Shown: positions 59,601-64,000 of the stretch, in pieces | Numbering within the stretch: position 1 is the stretch's first letter | Layout: each line of letters starts with the position of its first letter | Assembly (NCBI GenBank): GCA_947044365.1 | Contig: OX345644.1 | Coordinates: 2,052,237-2,116,236 of the forward strand | Source: Petrosia ficiformis | Lineage: Eukaryota > Porifera > Demospongiae > Haplosclerida > Petrosiidae | Direction: 5' to 3' | DNA length: 64,000 bases | Notes under the pieces: generated by a model | What the model was told of the DNA's origin: nothing | Seen by the model: the letters and a program-made list of their open reading frames with translations, nothing else | Databases searched by the model: none | Translations under genes and position numbers: made by a program

Positions 59601-61587
59601 CCATATACCACATGGCTTGAAAATTTGATTAATTTTGTAAATTGGTTAAAACACTGCCAAAATAAATTCCATAAAATTAATATTAATTTTTTTTAGCTAT
59701 TGTACATGTAGGTGGAGTCTCACTCAAAAGTGAGCAAGACAAAAGATGGCTTTATCTGTCACCAACAAGTTCAAGTCCACCAATTTTATTTAAACTCTTC
59801 GTATCTAATCTCTATAATTCCAGCCAAATTTTCAGGCCATATAGTACTTAGGTACAATATTACATGTACGTGATCCTTACTAAATGGAATACTGCAATTC
59901 AGTTCCCTCCATTTGTTTAGAGACTCATGAAAGAAGCTGTCTTTCTCCTAATGAAAAAAAAACAGTAAAACAGTATTATTGTTAAAACAGGAACTTCTGA
60001 AAGATAAGTTGACAAACTGTTCTATTTGTGATTTCATAAGTCACTCTACAGAAACATGATTTAATGTTTACATTTCGGTCTACATGTACATAATGTGCCT
60101 TGACAAATTATAGCCAATCAGATTGCTCGAAATGTACATGTACTTACTTACCCACATGCATTACATGTGTCGAGAGTTAATTGTAATAACAACAGCTTCC
60201 ACTGCACACTCAAGTGAAGCTGATAAAGATAGAGATTAATTACATAATGCACTCACTTTCCTCATGCATCATGTAATCTCAGTTTTATAATTACTGTAAT
60301 CTACTGATCCATATAAAACTCTCAATGCACAGGAAAAGGTGTAATAACTATTACTTGACACTTTTATAACCAAAAAATTTGAATTTACTCGGATACGAGA
60401 TCTGATAAACTTGTCTACTCTTCACTACCTTCAGAGACTCATGATCTCCTGATAACTGTTACTTACATTGGGTTGATCCTGTACTGTTCCAATACGATGA
60501 ACTACATCAATTTTAATACTAGATATCTGCTCTGTGAATGAACGAAACTAAAGAACACAAAGAAATATGTAAATTCTGAATAATTAAATATTCCTTCAAA
60601 ATAATGGCTGATGCGACAGTGCTAGCTGCACCTCCAAACATTTATGAAATCACAAGAATAGTACATAGAGGCTTATGTTCATTTGGGTCAGACTAGCTTT
60701 CATTGTTGTTATACACTCAGCTTTTATTAGTCCAATTTATAATTACTGAAATCTACTACCGTTATACCAAATGAACAGTAGAGTGTGTCCATATACATTT
60801 ATTAATGGTTATTATTGCTGATCCTGTGACCTGTGGCCAATCAGAGTGCAGATAATGCGTCACATGATTAAACATTAAATCACTTATTGCACAATTTTGA
60901 GTGCAATAAGTTAGTTATTGCACACTTTGCTTACCTCTACTAACAAAGCTGCTCCAACAACAGTGGTAGTTTACCAGATCGTCAATAAATCACTTATAAC
61001 ACACTTGACAGCGCATTGTGTGTTTCAATGTAGCACTTAGGCGTTCAATAAAGGTCACGTTTACATAACGCACTCGCCTTTGGCTCGTGCATTATGTAAA
61101 CTCAACTTTCATTGACCAGCCTTTGTGCTACATTAAAACACGTAATCACAGTAAAGTGTGTTATAAATATTACTTAATGTTTTTTTTCTAGGATCATATT
61201 ATTGCAGGAGAGAATAGCTTTACCTTCTCTAATATAGTGCAGTACAAAGATTAAGGAATGCTTAATACACCGGAGTGAATTTAAGCTTTTGGGTGGGGAA
61301 TTTCTCCCCCAAAAGATTTCTTCTAATACCTGTTTTACAAGTTTACAAACATTTTCACCAATGAAAATAACGTCTCTACAATACGCATCTCTAACCAACA
61401 AAATGAAAACAGTGCAAAATACAGTTTTATTTGAGAAATAACGTATACATACATACATACATTGTTACTGTGCTACATATTATTAATTATGCATTCAGTG
61501 TTTTAATTACTACATGCATTACAATTATATACTCACTCTAAATACATTCTTGAGCTCTACATTTGTCTTCTTATCACGCTTTGCCAT
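30747..61587 (-). CDS. UTP20: UTP20 (small-subunit processome component 20 homolog), complete multi-exon gene
   Basis: UTP20 is a nucleolar HEAT/ARM-repeat scaffold of the U3 SSU processome needed for 18S rRNA maturation (family knowledge). Sixty-one exons could be read by eye on the minus strand, each with AG acceptor and GT donor. Phases agree from ATG (61585-61587) to TAA (30747-30749); my hand count is 8,466 coding nt, about 2,821 aa, close to the usual animal length of about 2,780. Landmark matches in order are an N-terminal [71 protein letters not shown] and a lysine/arginine-rich C-terminus typical of nucleolar proteins. Exon detail is given in the three block entries. The intron between exons 40 and 41 hosts an opposite-strand TRIM-NHL gene, and another intron hosts a tRNA-Leu. 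Least certain are the donors of exons 28, 29 and 35 and the acceptor of exon 24, which were chosen to keep phase. Confidence 0.93.
32752..32962. repeat. 77-bp exon-tail/donor minisatellite, three units (intact UTP20)
   Basis: The short intron between exons 56 and 57 (32727-32915) consists almost entirely of two extra units. The first donor (GTAAGT at 32910-32915) is the one that keeps phase with exon 57. Confidence 0.85.
33327..33524. mobile_element. Near-palindromic MITE, copy 3 unit
   Basis: The third orthologous copy lies in the intron between UTP20 exons 55 and 56. It has the same TIRs and the same nested 42-bp element with its 9-bp duplication. Confidence 0.75.
37413..37574. repeat. Large inverted repeat filling most of the UTP20 intron between exons 45 and 46
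   Basis: The arm begins at the splice donor itself (GTGTGTGGAACAACC read on the minus strand). Same hairpin as at 23519-23680. Intron 37359-37575 is only 217 bp, so about three quarters of it is hairpin. Confidence 0.82.
39281..39440. repeat. (CA)n microsatellite
   Basis: Long CA tract followed by CATA repeats in the intron between UTP20 exons 41 and 42. The matching sites in copies 1 and 2 (10085-10150 and 25430-25610) hold CATA repeats that have overrun the flanking exons. Confidence 0.9.
39660..40715. repeat. 56-bp minisatellite upstream of TRIM-NHL copy 3, about nineteen units
   Basis: Same unit as in the other copies, with sub-variants TATATATTATATTATAC and TATAAATCATGTTATAC interspersed. 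It starts at the acceptor of UTP20 exon 41 (39662), so it also abuts a splice site. Confidence 0.9.
41061..43319 (+). CDS. TRIM-NHL protein, copy 3 (nested in the intact UTP20 gene)
   Basis: A single-exon gene of 752 aa lying on the opposite strand inside the intron between UTP20 exons 41 and 40 (39663-44476). It has RING (CSIC...CPTC) about 21-64, B-box 1 and B-box 2 with all zinc-binding cysteines/histidines, coiled coil about 205-340, a filamin-type domain (FEFPDGSSV... [10 protein letters not shown]) and six NHL blades ending NNRLVVYYV. The extra PP in the filamin domain and the two extra C-terminal residues are specific to this copy. ATG 41061 is preferred: the frame is open to 41046 but has no upstream ATG. 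This is probably the ancestral locus, because it sits in the only complete UTP20 gene. The upstream region holds about 19 copies of a 56-bp minisatellite. Confidence 0.93.
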   Translation: MAKQSSTPSDALNKLEEQLTCSICLDDYTDPKTLLCLHSFCHRCLEGLPLDLQGKKLFLSCPTCRTPTELPEAGVAGFPIAFFINNLTEVHSLLKKVSGDQHASCDNCKKSDATGYCKQCTKFYCVECLGVHNKWVTFLDHTVISLDEVARTAFQLPSIKPEVTMKCSSHDQPLKIYCETCHDLICSDCTVRIHKGHEYDLISDTYDKHRQIIESSLQPVREQIVVVTEALITLTHREKEITHQGETVKQEIHVMIKQLIDLLLQSERKLTEDVDLAVRHKLSMLSLQKRKAETTLSQLTGCFDLVEQGLKIGTPQQILLVQPQMIDRTNSVIKSFKPQSFQPLEQADIKLVKSKKIEDVHNSIGEVRYSSSCKVRNIDRHLALMRKESTSTIAFEFPDGSSVLLPPPPSHISCYLTPPDNNQPMECTVKESTQSGQYKVVFTPITRGLHQLHVSVHDINIPGSPLGIPVAISPKMRGNPVKSITGLKYPWGIDVTDDGLMIVSEYGGHCITVLDREGKKIKSFESLGSGRGQFKYPSGIAVTSNRTILVGDSSNHRIQELTMEGECITCIGESGNGPLQFQYPRGIAINITTGQVFVVDNGNHRIQVLNPDLTFSYTFGSNGSVQGQFIHPYDVTLDSEGFVYVADHYNHRIQKFTPEGRFGDMFGTKGSKPGQLNCPSGITVDDNDLLYVSEEGNHRVSIFTTSGEFIHCFGDKGNKEGQLNAPLGILFDRYGYLYVSDYYNNRLVVYYV
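44268..44419. mobile_element. Second near-palindromic MITE locus, copy 3 unit
   Basis: Orthologous to 14308-14460, in the UTP20 intron between exons 40 and 41, downstream of the TRIM-NHL stop. Confidence 0.72.
44477..50252 (-). CDS. UTP20: UTP20 middle block, exons 26-40
   Basis: Exons: 50193-50252, 50070-50135, 49775-49946, 49501-49585, 49107-49288, 48987-49052, 48490-48644, 47470-47844, 47329-47419, 46847-46924, 46479-46532, 46046-46210, 45876-45948, 44952-45028, 44477-44886. Alignable family segments include [48 protein letters not shown] and, in exon 40, [18 protein letters not shown]. Exon 33 (375 bp) contains a serine run next to the conserved core. Exons 39 and 40 are the first ones also present in the two duplicated copies, so the duplication breakpoint lies in the intron upstream of exon 39 (45029-45875). 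That intron also holds a CpG-rich inverted-repeat element. Exon 29 ends at a weak GTTGCC donor, and exon 35 uses GTGACA rather than the nearby GTTAGT because only that keeps the phase. Confidence 0.87.
45150..45458. mobile_element. Tc1/mariner-like MITE with CpG-rich interior, 309 bp
   Basis: Perfect 27-bp terminal inverted repeats begin CAGTACATATCAGATGCAAC and continue to 45176; the mate runs 45432-45458. They are flanked by TA on each side. CAGT ends plus a TA duplication point to the Tc1/mariner superfamily. The interior (45180-45425) is unlike the rest of the window, with about ten ACGCGT motifs. It is located in the UTP20 intron between exons 38 and 39, next to the duplication breakpoint. 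Confidence 0.8.
46717..46800 (-). tRNA. tRNA-Leu (anticodon CAG)
   Basis: Reading the minus strand, the sequence folds as a class II tRNA. The 7-bp acceptor stem is GTCAGGA with TTCTGAC, followed by discriminator A. A box-like TGGCCGAGCGGTC is present. The anticodon stem CTGCG/CGCAG encloses loop TTCAGGT, giving anticodon CAG. There is a long variable arm and a T arm with the B box GGTTCGAATCC. A T-run (TTATTTTTC and longer) follows the 3' end as a Pol III terminator. It lies in a UTP20 intron (46533-46846) on the same strand as UTP20. No mismatches suggest a pseudogene. Confidence 0.95.
47945..48260. mobile_element. Diverged copy of the TAGTGATGTGCGATA hAT MITE
   Basis: The interior matches 3099-3444 along its length, including TTTACTAAACTGTCC, AGTGTATTGATACACCC and ATTGTATCACGATATTGA. 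It ends with GCACATCACTA. The left end is diverged. It lies in the UTP20 intron between exons 32 and 33. Confidence 0.7.
50315..61587 (-). CDS. UTP20: UTP20 N-terminal block, exons 1-25
   Basis: Exons in gene order: 61537-61587 (starts [17 protein letters not shown]), 60467-60547, 59881-59947, 58678-58739, 57835-57905, 57648-57759, 57436-57512, 57249-57333, 56968-57027, 56815-56892, 56412-56555, 55874-56026, 55347-55565, 54639-54943, 53715-53963, 53013-53154, 52710-52790, 52566-52631, 52412-52492, 52025-52101, 51880-51962, 51203-51413, 50606-50948, 50457-50561, 50315-50400. This half is single-copy in the window. Exon 23 encodes a charged acidic-then-basic linker (glutamate runs followed by [17 protein letters not shown]), at the position where vertebrate UTP20 also has a low-complexity acidic/basic insert. 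The rest is helical repeat sequence. Exon 24 could instead start at 50547, but only the 50561 acceptor keeps frame. Introns hold MITE copies, a SINE, (CATC)n at about 55595-55838 and TACATG-rich tracts. Confidence 0.88.
51420..51830. repeat. TACATG-palindrome-rich intron tract
   Basis: Overlapping TGTACATGTACA palindromes with ATATAC spacers fill the UTP20 intron between exons 21 and 22. Similar tracts occur at 52110-52400, 54130-54600, 56050-56400 and 59440-59530. No genes seen. Confidence 0.8.
53230..53397. mobile_element. Truncated hAT MITE copy, inverse orientation
   Basis: It begins TAGTGAAGTGCAATA and runs through AATATTGGCTTTTGGGTGT, TCGATACACTGGAG and TATACCTAAAAGTAATTA. These are the reverse complement of the right half of the 346-bp element at 3099-3444. 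It stops inside the element near CAAGCTAGTG. It is intronic in UTP20. Confidence 0.65.
53541..53678 (+). mobile_element. tRNA-derived SINE with (CTTT)n tail
   Basis: The head resembles a tRNA: A-box-like AGTTGGTAGAGC, an anticodon-like arm TCTGT CCGGAGT ACAGA, and B box GGGTTCGAATCCC. The 5' acceptor half does not pair with the 3' half (CCTGAGGCA), so this is not a functional tRNA. A short body follows, then a (CTTT)n tail ending near 53677. The motif TGAGGCAA recurs inverted as TTGCCTCA at the end of the body, able to form a hairpin. It sits in a UTP20 intron in antisense orientation. Confidence 0.75.
57965..58345. repeat. Tandem repeat of about 44-48 bp with TGTACATGTACATG core
   Basis: Unit ACATGTACATGTATGTATAG + AACACTGTACTTATATAC, about seven to eight units in the UTP20 intron between exons 4 and 5. 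Confidence 0.82.
58346..58617. mobile_element. Diverged hAT MITE copy
   Basis: The matched interior of the family is present in order: TACAGTATCACAATATTTGA, GGTTGTAGTTGTCAAGAAAT, GGTTTACTAAACTG, CACCCAAAAGCCAATATTG and ATATCACTA at the end. It lies in a UTP20 intron between exons 4 and 5. Confidence 0.68.
59092..59176. mobile_element. Short Tc1/mariner-like inverted-repeat remnant
   Basis: CAGTGAAACCCCTCTATT at the left mirrors AATAGAGAGGTTCCACTG at the right over 85 bp. A related single end (CAGTGAAACTCCTCTATTGA) sits at 287-306 in the copy 1 unit, followed by repeated GAGGACAC motifs to about 430. The family is inferred from the CAGT ends only. Confidence 0.5.
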
Positions 61588-61786
61588 TTCTCCAACACGT
61601 GGATAGGATAGGAAGGTGACTAATTACTTTATTTGCCCCAGGGGAACATAATATTACAGGACCCACCAACGCTGGAACCAATGTAGGGTGTTATAATACA
61701 AAATAATAAATAAATAAAACTATTGAGTCCAAAAAATCCACTATCTACTATTACATAAATAGTCTATAACACGATATTACACTATC

Positions 61787-63805
61787 TTAATTAGTTAACT
61801 CTTCGTCGGTAAGATGGATGGACGCTTCTCCTAATATTCCACACAGCTCTTTGAGTCGTTGTTGCATTTCTGGTATACCAGCTAACTGAGCTTCCAATCG
61901 TTGCTTTTCTTCGTTCAAAGATAGTCTTGCTGCTGTGTCTAGCTTCTCCATATGCCAACCTCCTTCACCATCAAACTGAAGAAGATGAGTATGGAATCGC
62001 CTGTACAGGAATGAATGTATAGGAATTAGTCTGACTAACAATGTAATCCAATTATAATAGATAGGAATGAGCATATAAGAATCAGTCTGACTAACAATGT
62101 AATCAATTATAATAGGTAGGAATGAGCGTATAGGAATCAGTCTGACTAACAATGTAATCAATTATAATAGGTAGGAATGAGCGTATAGGAATCAGTCTGA
62201 CTAACAATGTAATCCAATTATAATAGGTAGGAATGAGCGTATAGGAATCAGTCTGACTAACAATGTAATCAATTATAATAGGTAGAAATGAGCGTATAGG
62301 AATCAGTCTGACTAACATAGTAATCAATTATAATAGATAGGAATGAGCGTATAGGAATCAGTCTGACTAACAATGTAATCAATTATAATAAGTAGGAATG
62401 AGCGTATAGGAATCAGTCTGATTAACAATGTAAATCAATTATAATAGGTAGGAATGAGCGTATAGGAATCAGTCTGATTAACAATGTAAATCAATCATAA
62501 TAGATAGGAATGAGCATATAGGAATCAGTCTGATTAACAATGTAAATCAATCATAATAGATAGGAATGAGCGTATAAGAATCAGTCTGACTAACAATGCA
62601 GATTCTCATATAGCAACTACAAGGGTCTAGGAGCATGCTGTACCATGAAAATTCAAAATTTAGATCCTCTTAAAATGATTCTGGTGATCAAATTAATTAT
62701 GCCATCCTCCTCTCCTCCCCATATACACACATATACACACATACCATAATGATGGTCGATGAGATATTGTCATTAGAGTTATTCCTTGGTCTTTAGCAGT
62801 TTGAAATATAGCTCCCTCAACATCAATACTCACAGCACTAGTACATTCATCCAGTAGTGCATACTTGGGTCTGAAATATAATATTAAATTTCATAACATT
62901 ATGAGACCCTGATAACATACTTTTGATAGAATAGTCTAGCCATTCCCATTCTTTGTTTCTCTCCACCTGACAAGATGTCTTTCCAATCACCTTCTGCATC
63001 CCAACCTTTGAAAGACATAGAGTGGACGGATGGATGAATGGATGGATGGATGGATGGATGGATGGATGGATGGATGGATGGATGGATGGATTGACAGATG
63101 GATAGGAAAATGGATGGTTGAATGGATGGATGGATGGGAAGATGGATGGTTGAATGGATGGATGAATGAATGGATTGATGGATGGATGGATGGATGGATG
63201 GATGGATGGATGGATGGATGGATGGATGGATGTACAGACAGACATGGATGAAGAATGTGACAAATGAATAGATAAACACTAAACGGATTTATGGACACAC
63301 AAATGTAAAAGAGACAATGGAAATACATACATACCTCCCTTTGAAAGACATAGAGTGGACGGATGGATGAATGGATGGATGGATGGATGGATGGATGGAT
63401 GGATGGATGGATGGATGGATGGATGGATTGACAGATGGATAGGAAAATGGATGGTTGAATGGATGGATGGATGGGAAGATGGATGGTTGAATGGATGGAT
63501 GAATGAATGGATTGATTGATGGATGGATGGATGGATGGATGGATGGATGGATGGATGTACAGACAGACATGGATGAAGAATGTGACAAATGAATAGATAA
63601 ACACTAAACGGATTTATGGACACACAAATGTAAAAGAGACAATGGAAATACATACATACCTCCCTCTCTCTTCACAATGTATTGTAAATGTACAATATCT
63701 AGTATTGTTTCCAAATCAGCATCAGAGAATCCTTTCTCCTTCATGTTTTCTGGGCTGTCTGGATAAATGACTTGATCTCTCAATGTACCAAGAGACATGT
63801 AGGGT
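61787..63805 (-). CDS. ABCD1/ABCD2-type peroxisomal ABC transporter, C-terminal exons (5' part beyond the window)
   Basis: Four exons: 63660-63805, 62921-63005, 62745-62870, 61787-62000, with the stop at 61787-61789. They encode the end of the nucleotide-binding domain. [18 protein letters not shown] is the Q-loop region. [22 protein letters not shown] carries the ABC signature [22 protein letters not shown] is Walker B with its catalytic glutamate, and ISHRPSLW is the H-loop. The tail [13 protein letters not shown]... [16 protein letters not shown] is diagnostic of ABCD1/ALDP and ABCD2, which import very-long-chain acyl-CoA into peroxisomes (family knowledge). ABCD3 and ABCD4 have different tails. 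The Walker A exon lies outside. The stop codon is only 199 bp from the UTP20 start codon on the same strand, so the UTP20 promoter must be compact or overlap the ABCD 3' UTR. Confidence 0.93.
62005..62610. repeat. 55-56-bp minisatellite in an ABCD intron, about eleven units
   Basis: Unit GAATGAGCGTATAGGAATCA + GTCTGACTAACAATGTAATC + AATTATAATAGGTAG. It fills most of the intron 62001-62744. Confidence 0.88.
63005..63671. repeat. 333-bp tandem duplication of an ABCD intron, mostly (ATGG)n
   Basis: Two units (from 63005 and from 63338) each hold (GGAT)n, then GTACAGACAGACATGGATGA and AAACGGATTTATGGACACAC. The junction at 63332-63345 joins a real acceptor to a real donor. Confidence 0.85.
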
Positions 63806-64000
63806 CTGGAGATAGATGGATAGATAGATGAATGGATGCATGAATGGATAGATGGATGAATGGATGGATGCATGAATGGATAGATGGATGAATGGATGGA
63901 TGGGTGGATGGATGGGTGGATGGATGGATGGATGGATGAATGGATGGATGGATGGATGAATGAAAGGATGGATGGATGGATGAATAGATGAATGGATGGA
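63806..64000. repeat. (ATGG)n tract at the right edge
   Basis: Degenerate GATGGATGAATG repeats upstream (gene sense) of the last visible ABCD exon. Nothing else is seen in this stretch. Confidence 0.85.

Overview
This is a eukaryotic, animal nuclear window. It is AT-rich and intron-dense, with GT-AG introns, many of them short. It carries a metazoan-type TRIM-NHL gene family, a nuclear tRNA, a tRNA-derived SINE, several MITE families and abundant micro- and minisatellites. The compact gene spacing and the TACATG-palindrome-rich introns would suit an early-branching invertebrate such as a demosponge. That assignment is an inference, not something the sequence proves.

Layout. Bases 30747-61587 (minus strand) hold one complete gene for UTP20/DRIM, the giant HEAT-repeat scaffold of the small-subunit processome. 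I could thread 61 exons from ATG to TAA with consistent splice phases, giving about 2,821 codons; animal UTP20 is about 2,780 aa. Its promoter side lies about 200 bp downstream of the stop codon of an ABCD1/2-type peroxisomal ABC transporter. Only the last four visible exons of that transporter (61787-63805) are in the window.

The intron between UTP20 exons 40 and 41 contains, on the opposite strand, an intronless TRIM-NHL gene: RING, two B-boxes, coiled coil, filamin domain and six NHL repeats.

All of the 3' half of UTP20 plus the nested TRIM-NHL gene (about 15 kb) has been duplicated twice in tandem. The result is three TRIM-NHL genes (10696-12939, 26373-28652, 41061-43319), all open, plus two 5'-truncated UTP20 pseudogenes (about 15617-30180 and 1-15050). 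The two UTP20 copies share a frameshift, a lost splice acceptor and damage to exons 41-42. They therefore descend from one truncated copy that was duplicated again. The left copy has decayed further: it lost two exons and gained three transposon-like insertions, whose empty sites survive in the sister copies.

The most interesting signal is in the TRIM-NHL paralogs. Their RING/B-box part is almost invariant, but the NHL propeller differs at the same two positions of nearly every blade, mostly by amino-acid-changing substitutions. That is what an intact, diversifying recognition surface looks like. It suggests the TRIM-NHL gene, not the UTP20 fragment, may be the selected cargo of the amplification.

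The rest is repeat sequence. The main classes are hAT-, Tc1/mariner-, piggyBac- and possibly PIF-like miniature elements, a family of near-palindromic MITEs, unit-specific minisatellites with copy numbers that differ between units, and long (CATC)n, (GATA)n and (CA)n tracts that produce many spurious open frames.
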